Source of the DNA: DATCJA01 sp963814955
GTDB lineage: Bacteria; Acidobacteriota; Vicinamibacteria; Vicinamibacterales; UBA2999
Assembly: GCA_963814955.1 (NCBI GenBank)
Contig: CAWFEX010000008.1
Span: 930,001-994,000, forward strand
Length of the DNA stretch: 64,000 nucleotides
Direction: 5' to 3'
The notes beneath the pieces were generated by a model. That model searched no databases and was not told where the DNA came from. It worked only from the letters and a program-made list of their open reading frames with translations. The position numbers and the translations under genes are program-made. Positions 8,894-16,509 of the stretch are shown one piece after another. Within the stretch, counting starts at the first letter, position 1. Each line of letters begins with the position of its first letter.

Positions 8894-9508
8894 CTACGTC
8901 GTACGTTCCATCAGCCGGGCATAATCGCCAGGGGTATCCACGTCGACGAGGCAACCCTCGTCATCCACCGGCACGTTCACCACGTCGCTGGCATGCGCGT
9001 GAACAACGGCTCGTGCGCCCTCGGTGATTGGCGCTTGCCGCAGCTCGTCGAACACCGCGCGATCGAAAAGGACAGGATGGCCGTGACGAGTCCCGACGAC
9101 GGGTCTCACAATAACGGCGCGCGTTTCCTTCCACCGCTCGATCACGCGCCGGATCGTCGACGGACGGATCATTGGAATGTCGACGGGCGTCACGAGCATC
9201 GACTCGAGCTCGGGGCGACGCACGGCATCGAGGGCAATCCATAACGACGAAATCTGACCGCGAGCCGGATTGGGATTCGTAAGAAACGTCGGATGCACAG
9301 GCGGCTTGTCTGACGCGACCGCCGTCACAATCGCATCGTGCTGACTGCCGGTCACGACCACGATGTCGGCAATCCCTGCGGCCGCAAATGTCCTCACGAG
9401 CCTTGCAGCGAACGTCCGGCCGTCACGATCGTGCAGAAGGGCCTTCGGCGAGCCCATTCGCGTGGATTCTCCGGCCGCCAGAACGATGGCCACGGTCATC
9501 CCGGACAT
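8894..9508 (-). CDS. MobA-like NTP transferase (MocA/molybdenum cofactor cytidylyltransferase type)
   Basis: 204 residues. The nucleotidyl-transferase signature LAAGESTRMGSPKALL (residues 10-25) and the metal-binding PVDIPMIRPSTI segment identify the MobA-like NTP transferase family, and GTRHGHPVLFDRAVFDEL matches MocA/CoxI-type enzymes that attach CMP to molybdenum cofactor for xanthine-dehydrogenase-type enzymes. No Mo-hydroxylase is in the window, but moaE and moaD at 18 kb show the cell makes the cofactor. Related sugar or purine-catabolism nucleotidyl transferases cannot be excluded. Confidence 0.75.
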   Translation of the reverse strand: MSGMTVAIVLAAGESTRMGSPKALLHDRDGRTFAARLVRTFAAAGIADIVVVTGSQHDAIVTAVASDKPPVHPTFLTNPNPARGQISSLWIALDAVRRPELESMLVTPVDIPMIRPSTIRRVIERWKETRAVIVRPVVGTRHGHPVLFDRAVFDELRQAPITEGARAVVHAHASDVVNVPVDDEGCLVDVDTPGDYARLMERTT

Positions 9509-9566
9509 CGTAGCGGCAGCGCCCGATTAGCGCAATTTGCAGACCGGCAACGACTTCGGTCACTCC

Positions 9567-9595
9567 TTGACTTCCCTGTCCGGACTTCCTACACT
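9567..9595 (+). promoter_or_regulatory. Putative sigma-70 promoter for the cold-shock gene at 9725
   Basis: TTGACT (9567-9572), 17 bases, then TACACT (9590-9595). A start near 9602 would leave a 5' leader of about 120 bases before the ATG at 9725, comparable with the long leaders of cspA-type genes. Read by eye; no transcript evidence. Confidence 0.45.
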
Positions 9596-9724
9596 GGCCG
9601 CGCTTTCGGGCGCCGGTGCGCGCTGGGGACCGCTACTTTCGTCGTGGCTTCATACTTCGCTCACCAGCGGTTCATGGAGCGCCTGGGATTTGCCCCAGGA
9701 TGACGCGCATCGGAGGAACACGTC

Positions 9725-9931
9725 ATGCCAACCGGGACTATCGCACGCCTTCTCATCGACAAGGGCTTCGGTTTCATTCGCGATGAGGGCGGTATCGAGC
9801 ATTTCTTCCATCGCAGTGCCGTGCGTGGCGCGGTTTTTGAGTTGCTACGAGAAGGGCAGCGTGTGGAATTTCAGTCGGAAGATTCCACCAAGGGACCGCG
9901 CGCGGGTGACGTACGGTTGATAGAGAGCTGA
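9725..9931 (+). CDS. Cold-shock-domain protein
   Basis: 68 residues, the normal size for CspA-type proteins. RNP1-like KGFGFIRDEGG and RNP2-like HFFHRSAV motifs are present, followed by LLREGQRVEFQSEDSTKGPRA, the usual last strands. Such proteins bind single-stranded RNA and DNA as chaperones. GGAGG lies just upstream of the ATG. A second cold-shock protein is encoded 142 bases away on the opposite strand with about the same layout (both end in KGPRAG plus a short tail), so the two are probably diverged paralogues facing each other. Confidence 0.92.
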   Translation: MPTGTIARLLIDKGFGFIRDEGGIEHFFHRSAVRGAVFELLREGQRVEFQSEDSTKGPRAGDVRLIES

Positions 9932-9940
9932 AACATCACA

Positions 9941-9961
9941 CCCGGCCCCGGGGGGGCCGGG
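9941..9961 (+). terminator. Hairpin after the first cold-shock gene
   Basis: A perfect 9-base stem: CCCGGCCCC (9941-9949), GGG loop, GGGGCCGGG (9953-9961), ten bases after the stop codon. The following sequence has only a weak T-run, so it may work as a terminator with Rho or as a 3' stabiliser. Confidence 0.55.
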
Positions 9962-10072
9962 AGACCCGCCTTATTCCACTCGTAAAGTCTTCCCGAGCCG
10001 ATAGCGTGCGTACTGGGGCCTCGTCGCCGTAAGGCTCCGCCGCCGCTCAGTTCTCGCAGACCGGGGGGACGT

Positions 10073-10291
10073 TCAAGCAGCCGTCGAGTTGGTGTCTGAT
10101 CGGATGTTGCCCGCCCGGGGTCCCTTTGCCGAGGGCTCCTCGTCAAAGCTGACCCGCTGCCCTTCATTGAGTTGCTCGAAGGTTCCGCTCGTCACCGAAC
10201 TTCGGTGGAAGAACCACTCCTGCCCACCGTCATCCCGAATGAATCCAAACCCTCGATCGCGCACCAATCGTTTAATCGTACCGTTCGCCAC
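10073..10291 (-). CDS. Cold-shock-domain protein, second copy
   Basis: 72 residues from the GTG at 10291, picked because GGAGG lies 8-9 bases upstream and MANGTIKRLV is a typical Csp start; the open frame extends further without signal. Motifs RGFGFIRDDGG and WFFHRSSV carry the aromatic nucleic-acid-binding residues. The C-terminal SAKGPRAGNI matches the partner gene at 9725 (TKGPRAGDV). Probably an RNA chaperone. Faces the first copy across a 141-base gap. Confidence 0.88.
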   Translation of the reverse strand: MANGTIKRLVRDRGFGFIRDDGGQEWFFHRSSVTSGTFEQLNEGQRVSFDEEPSAKGPRAGNIRSDTNSTAA

Positions 10292-10405
10292 GTCGACTAA
10301 CCTCCGCGGTCGTCCCCTGTCGACCAATCCGAACAGTTCCAAGTTCTGTTCCAGACTGGCTCCACGGATGGGGTTAGCCCGTCCACAACCTGTGAAAACG
10401 GCTAC

Positions 10406-11131
10406 TCAGCGCACCTGACGCGTGAACCAGCGGGTCCATGACGAGGCCGGCGACAGCTCGCCGGTCGCCGGCCGCAGACTCAGCACTCGATTGCATACGG
10501 CCGCGGCAAATCCGGTGTCCGTGGTTAGTACGAGCATTGCGAGGCGCCGGCTGGCGGCCACCGCCGCCAGGTCCCTGCCCAAGCGCGCGACCTCGCCGGA
10601 CGGCACGGCGGCGTTCGGATGTTCGGCCAGCAGAATCCGAGGCGTGAGCACCAGCGCTTTGCCAATGCGCACTCGAGTCCGCGTATCGGCGTCGGCGGTC
10701 GCCATTGACCGCTCGAGTTCAGTCGCCGAGATCCCCATCTCGCCCGCGATTTGCCTCACCTGACTGCGAACGTCGGCAGGCAGGTTGTCGACCTCGAATG
10801 ACAGTGGCAACGCGAGGTTCTGCTCCACCGACAGCTCGTCGAGAAGCGGTACTCGTTCGCTGACGATGCCGAATTGATCCAACGAACGAAACCACGCGTC
10901 CGAATCTGTAACGAGCCGTGTTGGTGAACCGAACACTTCCACGTCGCCCGAATCGGGTAATGTGGCGGCTGTGATCAAATTGACCAGCACTTCGGCTGCG
11001 GCGCGGTCGAAGCCAACGAGGGCGGCGGTCTCGTTCTCTCGAAGGGCGAAGTGAGCGATGCGGAGCGGCCTCAGCCCCCCGTAGTTTTTCGTGACGTTCC
11101 TAAGCTCGATGGCAACATCGGCCGCCTTCAC
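10406..11131 (-). CDS. ABC-type ATPase relative with degenerate nucleotide-binding motifs
   Basis: 241 residues. The overall order (IELRNVTKNYGG, SGDVEVFGSP, LSVEQNLALPL, RILLAEHPNA) follows an ABC transporter ATPase of the MlaF/FtsE type, but the catalytic motifs are gone. The Walker A position reads VGFDRAAAEV (39-48) with no GKS/T, the Walker B region reads LLAEHPNA instead of LLADEPTG, and no LSGGQ-like signature precedes it. It therefore probably cannot hydrolyse ATP normally. No permease gene is adjacent. It sits downstream of the Fur-rubrerythrin gene on the same strand. Confidence 0.7.
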   Translation of the reverse strand: MKAADVAIELRNVTKNYGGLRPLRIAHFALRENETAALVGFDRAAAEVLVNLITAATLPDSGDVEVFGSPTRLVTDSDAWFRSLDQFGIVSERVPLLDELSVEQNLALPLSFEVDNLPADVRSQVRQIAGEMGISATELERSMATADADTRTRVRIGKALVLTPRILLAEHPNAAVPSGEVARLGRDLAAVAASRRLAMLVLTTDTGFAAAVCNRVLSLRPATGELSPASSWTRWFTRQVR

Positions 11132-11257
11132 GTCACTCGCCTCCGACCGTACGCGGCGTGCCGCGGCAGATCACTTGGACAATGATGCGTTCAGGAAAGG
11201 ATGACGCGAAGCTTCGCGAGGATCGCGTTCTGGGGGTAAGAAGGGAGAGTCGAAGAC

Positions 11258-12235
11258 TCACCGCGCGGCGCGCGCCGCCGATGAGCTTGGTCTGGCCGGC
11301 CGCCGCCGACGCCCCTGCCGTTTCACGAGGGCGCGGTATTCCCGGATCAACAATTCCAGATGCTGTCGTTCCTCGTCTGCGAATTCGAGAAAAACCTGTT
11401 TGCCTTCGGAGTCCTCGAACCGTTCCCCGTACTTCTTGAAGAAGCGGTGGGAGCCGCGCTCGCAGCGGATGCCGATGAGGAGCGCCTGCTGATCGTTGGC
11501 ACCGCGCGACAGTCGATCGGCGCCTTCGGCGAACAGTCCGTTGGCTGCCCCTTTGAAGAACAGAAACGTCGGCTGCGATTCGAGCTGCGGATCGCGCTGG
11601 AGCAGCTCGTTGTAGCGCCCTTCGAGCTTGCTGAGATGCTCCTTTTCTTCCTTTGCCAGGTCCTCGAATACCTTTCGTCCGCGCGAATCGCGGGTGAGGC
11701 GGGCCGCGCGGCTGTAAAACTCGAGACCGCTGCGCTCGGTCGCGATGGCAATGCGCAGGGCGTCGCGCGCGAACAACAGATCCTTGTGTCCGTCGGATAG
11801 CGTCGACTGGCGGCCCGTTCGACACTCCTCGCACGTCCCGTAAATCTGAACGACGCTCTGGGACGCGGAAAAGCTTCGCGCGGCGGCGACATCCTCAATC
11901 AGCGCTTCGATGTCGGAGCTGAGGAATTCAAACGACCGGTGACACGACTTGCATATCAGGTGGAAGTGACGTGGCTGGCGGTACGAATGCTCGAAGCGGA
12001 AACGTCCTTCGCCGAAATCGACTTTGCGCGCGATACCTGCGTCCATCATCCACTGCAAGGTCCGGTAGACCGTAGCGCGGCTGATTCGCTGATCTTCGCG
12101 GCGGATGAGATCGACGAGATCGTCCGCGCTGAGATGGCCTTCCTGGCGCAGAAAGACGTTGACGATTTGTTCGCGCTTGCTCGACCGTTTGCCCCCCGCG
12201 GGCTTGAGGCGGGTGAGATCTTGAAGGGTGGTCAC
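11258..12235 (-). CDS. Fur-family regulator fused to a rubrerythrin-like di-iron domain
   Basis: 325 residues in two parts. Residues 1-145 are a Fur-type regulator: winged helix with ISRATVYRTLQWMMDAGI (51-68), a histidine-rich link (RHFHLIC), and two CxxC pairs, C95/C98 and C135/C138, which bind structural zinc in the family. Residues 155-305 form a ferritin-like four-helix bundle with carboxylate and histidine ligands in the right order: E167, E197xxH200, E259, E289xxH292. Both halves appear intact in one frame. The likely role is iron- or peroxide-responsive repression with an attached di-iron sensor or peroxidase; this is inference. Start at 12235 gives a normal Fur N-terminus. Confidence 0.85.
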   Translation of the reverse strand: MTTLQDLTRLKPAGGKRSSKREQIVNVFLRQEGHLSADDLVDLIRREDQRISRATVYRTLQWMMDAGIARKVDFGEGRFRFEHSYRQPRHFHLICKSCHRSFEFLSSDIEALIEDVAAARSFSASQSVVQIYGTCEECRTGRQSTLSDGHKDLLFARDALRIAIATERSGLEFYSRAARLTRDSRGRKVFEDLAKEEKEHLSKLEGRYNELLQRDPQLESQPTFLFFKGAANGLFAEGADRLSRGANDQQALLIGIRCERGSHRFFKKYGERFEDSEGKQVFLEFADEERQHLELLIREYRALVKRQGRRRRPARPSSSAARAAR

Positions 12236-12240
12236 ATCAG

Positions 12241-12343
12241 GTCAAAGGGCAAAGGTCAAAGGGCAAAGGTTTAAGGTCAAAAGTCAAAGGTCAAAGGGAC
12301 CTCGAAAACTTACTTTTGACTTTTGACTTTTCGCTTTTGACTT
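12241..12343. repeat. Inverted pair of heptamer arrays (GTCAAAR type)
   Basis: A tandem array of GGTCAAA/GGGCAAA/AAGTCAA heptamers (12241-12297) is followed, after about 15 bases, by the complementary array TTTTGAC (12313-12341). Aligning 12276-12297 with the reverse complement of the right array gives 18 matches of 22, so the transcript could fold into a long stem. It lies between erpA and the Fur-rubrerythrin gene and may serve as a terminator. Confidence 0.75.
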
Positions 12344-12351
12344 ACATGTCA

Positions 12352-12675
12352 CTAGACGTTGAACGACTGACCGCAGCCGCAGGTCGACACCGCGTTCGGG
12401 TTCTTGATCGTGAACCCGCCGCCTGTAACCGTCTCGACGAAATCCACCTCGGCGCCCTTCAGATAGCTGATGCTGACGGGGTCGACATACAGCTTGACGC
12501 CATTCGATTCGAACACCTGATCGGCGTCGCCGCCGTTTTCCTCAATCATGAGGCCGTACTGAAACCCCGAGCATCCGCCACCCTGCACGAACACACGCAG
12601 CCCACTTCCCGCCTTACCCTCTTCGGTAAGGAGCTCGTTGATTTTGGACGCCGCTGTCGAAGACACATTGATCAT
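12352..12675 (-). CDS. erpA: Iron-sulfur cluster insertion protein, ErpA/IscA type
   Basis: 107 residues, the usual length. The three conserved cysteines of A-type carriers are C35 (GGGCSGFQY) and C99/C101 (STCGCGQSF). The protein passes Fe-S clusters to apo-enzymes in the cytosol; class I fumarase, a [4Fe-4S] enzyme, is encoded directly upstream on the same strand. An AGGAG element sits 9 bases before the ATG. ErpA versus IscA cannot be separated with certainty, but a stand-alone gene without iscSU fits ErpA. Confidence 0.93.
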   Translation of the reverse strand: MINVSSTAASKINELLTEEGKAGSGLRVFVQGGGCSGFQYGLMIEENGGDADQVFESNGVKLYVDPVSISYLKGAEVDFVETVTGGGFTIKNPNAVSTCGCGQSFNV

Positions 12676-12705
12676 TGTGTGGAAGCTCCTGGAAACACTG
12701 CTTCA

Positions 12706-12711
12706 ATTATA
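12706..12711 (-). promoter_or_regulatory. Possible -10 element for erpA
   Basis: A perfect TATAAT on the minus strand (12711 to 12706) lies about 35 bases upstream of the erpA start. The -35 position 17 bases away (TGGCTG) is poor, so an activator or extended contact would be needed. Confidence 0.35.
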
Positions 12712-12796
12712 AGCTCCGCCGTCGTCGGCAGCCACAAGCGCGGCAGGAAGAGCTTAACTTCTTGTCTGGCTTTGATTTAGTCGTCGCCTCGAAGCT

Positions 12797-14323
12797 CTAC
12801 ACGGCCGTAGCGCCGATGAGGGAAAGCTCCCTGGCCGACTCCTGCTCGACGTCCTTGTGCAGACTGTTGCCTCCCGCATCCATCGTCACGATCGCCGGAA
12901 AGTCGGTGACGTGCAGGTGCCACATCGCTTCAGGGGTGCCGAACTCCATCAGCGACACACCTTCGACGCGATCGATGGCTCGTGCATAAAACTGCGCAGC
13001 CCCGCCGATAGCGTTCAAATACACCGCGCCTGCCTCTTTCAGCGCCCCGAGCGTTTTTGCGCCCATGCCCCCCTTCCCCATCACCGCGCGCACGCCGTAG
13101 CGGCGGATGATGTCCGCCTGATACGGTTCTTCGCGAATGCTCGTGGTGGGCCCGGCGGCGGTCACCTTCCAGCCGTCACCGTCCTTCGCCACAACGGGGC
13201 CGCAGTGATACAACACCGAGCCGTTGAGATCGACAGGCGGCTGGTGCTTCATGAGGTGCGCATGCACGGCGTCTCGACCTGTATAGACGCGCCCCGTGAC
13301 CAGTACGACGTCTCCCACTTTCAATGCGCGAACCTGCTCTTCCGTCAGCGGCGTTCGCAGCGCGACCTCGCGACCCGTCCGTTGGAACCCCGCCTGGTCG
13401 GCCATGGCGGCCACCGGCGTCGCGGGGTCTCGATAGAGCCACTCCTTGATCTCGCCAGTGCGCCCATCAAGCACCACGCCCAGACGCCGGAACGCCCAGC
13501 AGTCGTATGCCACGGATACGAAGAAGCTGGCGGGAAGACGATTGAGCACGCCGACCTTGCAGCCGATCAAAGACGTGCGTCCCCCGAACCCCATCGTCCC
13601 GATGCCGAGCTTGTTCACTTCACCCATGATTGACGCTTCGAGCTGCGCCAGGCGCGGATCATCATTCACGTCGTCAAGCGTGCGAAAGAGCTGCTCCTTC
13701 GCGTGCACGTAGCCGGAGGTGCGATCGCCGCCAATGCAGACGCCGACGGCACCGGGTGCACATCCCTTGCCCTGTGCCTGCCATACCGCGTGAAGAATGC
13801 ATTTGCGGACACCTTCCAGCGTCCGATCGGCCCGACCCAGGCCGGTGAGCTCTGTTGGCAATGAGTACTGCGCATTCATGTTCTCGCAGCCGCCGCCCTT
13901 CAATATCAACTTGACCTCGATGTCATCCCGTTCCCACTGCTCGAAGTGGATAATCGGAGTGCCGGGTCCGAGATTGCTGCCTGAGTTCTCGCCGGTGACG
14001 GAATCCACCGAGTTCGGGCGCAGCTTTCCGCGACGCGTTGCTTCAGCGATGGCCTCGCGGATCTGTTTCTTCATCGCGATCTGATTCGCACCGACCGGTG
14101 TCTTCACCTCGAAGGTGGGCATGCCGGTGTCCTGGCAGATGGCGCCTTCACAGTCGGCTGCCTGGTCGATGTTCTGCGCGATGATCGACAGTGCCTGCGC
14201 AGACTGGGTGTCTGCAGTCTCCGCGGCCATTGCCACTTTCATCGCTGCGCGCACGTCGGGTGGCAGATCGGTCGAGGTGCGGACGATCAGCGTCAGGACG
14301 CTCTCGAAGAATGCTGGTGCCAT
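12797..14323 (-). CDS. fumA: Class I fumarate hydratase (iron-sulfur fumarase), fused alpha-beta form
   Basis: 508 residues, matching single-chain FumA/FumB enzymes that convert fumarate and malate in the TCA cycle. The N-terminal part has cysteines in ICQDTGMP, VGVCIGGDR and YDCWAFRR, likely ligands of the oxygen-sensitive [4Fe-4S] cluster. The C-terminal beta-type domain starts near residue 310 and has VLVTGRVYTGRDAVHAHL, AAGPTTSIRE and GKGGMGAKTL. Tartrate dehydratase is a related alternative, but it is normally two chains. It is divergent from aspA, which produces fumarate from aspartate, so the two enzymes feed the same pool. Confidence 0.93.
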   Translation of the reverse strand: MAPAFFESVLTLIVRTSTDLPPDVRAAMKVAMAAETADTQSAQALSIIAQNIDQAADCEGAICQDTGMPTFEVKTPVGANQIAMKKQIREAIAEATRRGKLRPNSVDSVTGENSGSNLGPGTPIIHFEQWERDDIEVKLILKGGGCENMNAQYSLPTELTGLGRADRTLEGVRKCILHAVWQAQGKGCAPGAVGVCIGGDRTSGYVHAKEQLFRTLDDVNDDPRLAQLEASIMGEVNKLGIGTMGFGGRTSLIGCKVGVLNRLPASFFVSVAYDCWAFRRLGVVLDGRTGEIKEWLYRDPATPVAAMADQAGFQRTGREVALRTPLTEEQVRALKVGDVVLVTGRVYTGRDAVHAHLMKHQPPVDLNGSVLYHCGPVVAKDGDGWKVTAAGPTTSIREEPYQADIIRRYGVRAVMGKGGMGAKTLGALKEAGAVYLNAIGGAAQFYARAIDRVEGVSLMEFGTPEAMWHLHVTDFPAIVTMDAGGNSLHKDVEQESARELSLIGATAV

Positions 14324-14331
14324 CCGAGCAG

Positions 14332-14337
14332 TATAAT
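14332..14337 (+). promoter_or_regulatory. Possible -10 element in the fumarase-aspA divergent gap
   Basis: TATAAT occurs once on the plus strand in the 33-base gap between the two divergent genes, about 20-29 bases before the aspA start codons. No good -35 hexamer is seen at 16-18 bases. The very short gap means the two promoters must overlap coding DNA. Confidence 0.3.
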
Positions 14338-14356
14338 TTAGGCTGCGTCAGCCTCC

Positions 14357-15772
14357 GTGAGCAGCATGCAAGTGAGAACGGAGCGCGATCCGCTTGGTGA
14401 ATTCCCAGTCCCCGCGGACGCGTATTACGGCATTCAAACCGCCCGGGCCGTAGCCAACTTTCCAATCAGTGGATTGCGCGCGCCGACCGATCTGATCGTC
14501 GCGACCGTTCTCGTGAAGAAGGCGGCGGCTCAGGCCAACGCCGCGCTCAACCGTCTGGAAGGCACAGTGGCCGACGCCATCGTTCAGGCGGCCGACGAGG
14601 TGCTCGGTGGCGCTCTTCGCGATCAATTCGTGGTCGATGTGTATCAAGCGGGCGCGGGGACCTCGCACAACATGAATGCGAACGAAGTGCTCGCGAATCG
14701 CGCCGCCGAGCTCCTTGGCGGTACACGAGGCGAGTACCGGCTCGTGCACCCAAACGACCACGTCAACATGAGCCAGTCCACCAACGACGTCTATCCGACG
14801 GCAACACGCCTGGCGCTCCTGATGATGCACGCGGCCCTGGTGATGTCGGCGCGTGCGCTGTCGGCATCGTTGGCCAAGAAGGCGGATGCGTTTGATTCCA
14901 TCTTGAAGGTGGGACGCACGCATCTTCAGGACGCGGTTCCAATGACGCTCGGGCAGGAGTTCACGGGCTACGCGGACTGTGTCGCCCGTGCCGCAGACGA
15001 GGTCGAACACGCGGCAAAGGGACTTCAGGAGCTCAACCTGGGCGCAACGGCCGTTGGCACCGGCCTCAACGCAGGCGAAGAGTACGTATCGCTTGCGCTC
15101 CGCAACTTGAGCCGCGACACAGGCCTTGCGCTGAAGCCGGCAGCGAACCGGTTTCGCGTGACGCAAAGCATGGGCGACGTCGTCGGCTATTCGGGTGCCA
15201 TGAGGCGCCTTTCAGTGGAACTTGGCAAAGTCGCAAGCGATCTGCGCCTTTTGAGCATGGGCCCGCGTGCCGGCATCACCGAGATCGTGCTGCCGGCTGT
15301 ACAGCCGGGTTCGTCGATCATGCCGGGCAAAGTGAATCCGTCAGTAGCGGAGATGGTGAACCAGGTGTGCTATCAGGTGATGGGGTGCGATCTGACAGTG
15401 GCGATGGCGGCCGAAGCCGGGCAGCTCGAACTCAACGTCATGATGCCCGTCATCGCCTGGAATACCATTCACATGTCGACTATTCTTCGGGAATCCATGA
15501 ATGCACTGCGTATGCGCTGTGTGGACGGGATTGAAGCGGACCCGGCACGCTGCCGCGAGCTTCTCGATCGCAGCACCGCCACCGCAACAGCCCTGAGTCC
15601 GTACATCGGCTACGCAAGAACCGCGGAAATCGCGAAAGAATCGGTGAGGACAGGCAAGTCCGTCCGCGAGATTGTGCTGGAGCGCGGTTTGATGGACGAA
15701 CGGCAGCTCTCGCGTGTTCTGTCAGTTGAAAGCATGACGCGCCCTGGTATCGTTGGAGAGGGAAAACAGTGA
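14357..15772 (+). CDS. aspA: Aspartate ammonia-lyase
   Basis: 471 residues. All three conserved regions of the aspartase/fumarase superfamily are present: TSHNMNANEV (102-111), SQSTNDVYPT (139-148), and the signature loop GSSIMPGKVN (318-327) that carries the catalytic serine. The forms HPNDHVNMSQS and GKSVREIVLERGLM favour aspartase over class II fumarase. It interconverts aspartate and fumarate plus ammonia. Start is GTG at 14357 or ATG at 14366. The next gene begins 12 bases after its stop. Confidence 0.9.
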   Translation: MSSMQVRTERDPLGEFPVPADAYYGIQTARAVANFPISGLRAPTDLIVATVLVKKAAAQANAALNRLEGTVADAIVQAADEVLGGALRDQFVVDVYQAGAGTSHNMNANEVLANRAAELLGGTRGEYRLVHPNDHVNMSQSTNDVYPTATRLALLMMHAALVMSARALSASLAKKADAFDSILKVGRTHLQDAVPMTLGQEFTGYADCVARAADEVEHAAKGLQELNLGATAVGTGLNAGEEYVSLALRNLSRDTGLALKPAANRFRVTQSMGDVVGYSGAMRRLSVELGKVASDLRLLSMGPRAGITEIVLPAVQPGSSIMPGKVNPSVAEMVNQVCYQVMGCDLTVAMAAEAGQLELNVMMPVIAWNTIHMSTILRESMNALRMRCVDGIEADPARCRELLDRSTATATALSPYIGYARTAEIAKESVRTGKSVREIVLERGLMDERQLSRVLSVESMTRPGIVGEGKQ

Positions 15773-15784
15773 GCGCGAAGGGCC

Positions 15785-16432
15785 ATGGTTGTCGCGGCTG
15801 TTCTGCTGGGGGTCGCCGCCGCCGCGGCCGGTGCACAGACACCGCCGGCCGAGCGGCATGGAAGCCTGTTTCCTCCTCAGGACCTCGGGCTGCTCGAGGG
15901 CCCCGACCGGGAGGCATGGCAAAAGCCGGACGCGATCATGGACGCTCTCGGCATCGCCGACGGTGCGCGCGTGGCGGACGTCGGCCCCGGGGCCGGCTGG
16001 TTCACCATTCGCCTTGCCCGCCGTGTTGGTCCGAACGGCGTGGTATTCGCCACCGACGTGCAACGGCAGATGCTGGAGGCGGTGCGCCGCCGTGTCGCGC
16101 GCGAAGGGCTCGTCAACGTCGAGACGAGGCTCGGATCGGACAGTAATCCGAACCTGCCTTCGAGGTCGCTGGATGCTGTCCTGGTCGTTGACACGTATCC
16201 GGAAGTCGAGGATCGCGTTACATTCCTCCGCAATCTCGCCGCTGCCCTCAAGCCTGGCGGCCGCATCGGCATCGTGAACTACAAACCCGGAAGAGGTGGA
16301 CCGGGGCCGTCGCCGCAAGAAGGTGTCCGCGTGGAAAGCACGGCGGTCGAGCGCGACGCCGAGGCAGCCGGCTTGCGCGTCGTGGGGCGTCAGACGCTCC
16401 TTTATCAGTATCTGCTCGTCCTCGGAAACTGA
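15785..16432 (+). CDS. Exported SAM-dependent methyltransferase-like protein
   Basis: 215 residues. An N-terminal hydrophobic leader (MVVAAVLLGVAAAAAGAQ) looks like a signal peptide, followed by a class I methyltransferase core with motif I VADVGPGAGWF (63-73), an acidic residue after VVFATD, and LKPGGRIGIVNY. SAM is not known in the periplasm, so either the enzyme faces the cytosol through an anchor or it has lost the original activity. GAAGGG precedes the ATG at a short distance, and the gene follows aspA by 12 bases. Function unknown. Confidence 0.8.
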   Translation: MVVAAVLLGVAAAAAGAQTPPAERHGSLFPPQDLGLLEGPDREAWQKPDAIMDALGIADGARVADVGPGAGWFTIRLARRVGPNGVVFATDVQRQMLEAVRRRVAREGLVNVETRLGSDSNPNLPSRSLDAVLVVDTYPEVEDRVTFLRNLAAALKPGGRIGIVNYKPGRGGPGPSPQEGVRVESTAVERDAEAAGLRVVGRQTLLYQYLLVLGN

Positions 16433-16452
16433 AAGTTGAGTCGCTCCGTTGA

Positions 16453-16489
16453 GGGGTCTGACCCGGGGTCTGACCCCGGGTCAGACCCC
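16453..16489. repeat. Perfect 16-base-pair palindrome (GGGGTCTGACCC element)
   Basis: GGGGTCTGACCCGGGG (16453-16468), loop TCTGA, then its exact reverse complement (16474-16489). The half-element GGGGTCTGACCC is repeated directly within it. Located 20 bases before the bioY start and 20 bases after the methyltransferase stop, it may act as a terminator or mRNA stabiliser. No T-run follows. Confidence 0.85.
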
Positions 16490-16509
16490 CTGCGATACAA
16501 TCCGCGAAG

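Noticed and set aside
1..9500. Integron cassette array
   Set aside because: Small accessory genes looked cassette-like, and one GTTAGC-like motif occurs near 1900, but genes point both ways, gaps are too short for attC sites, and there is no integrase.
12797..14323. Tartrate dehydratase
   Set aside because: Related, but normally encoded as two separate subunits; the fused chain and TCA context fit fumarase.
14357..15772. Class II fumarase (FumC) as identity of the aspA gene
   Set aside because: The superfamily signature is shared, but the HPNDHVNMSQS and C-terminal REIVLERGLM patterns fit aspartase, and a fumarase is already present next door.
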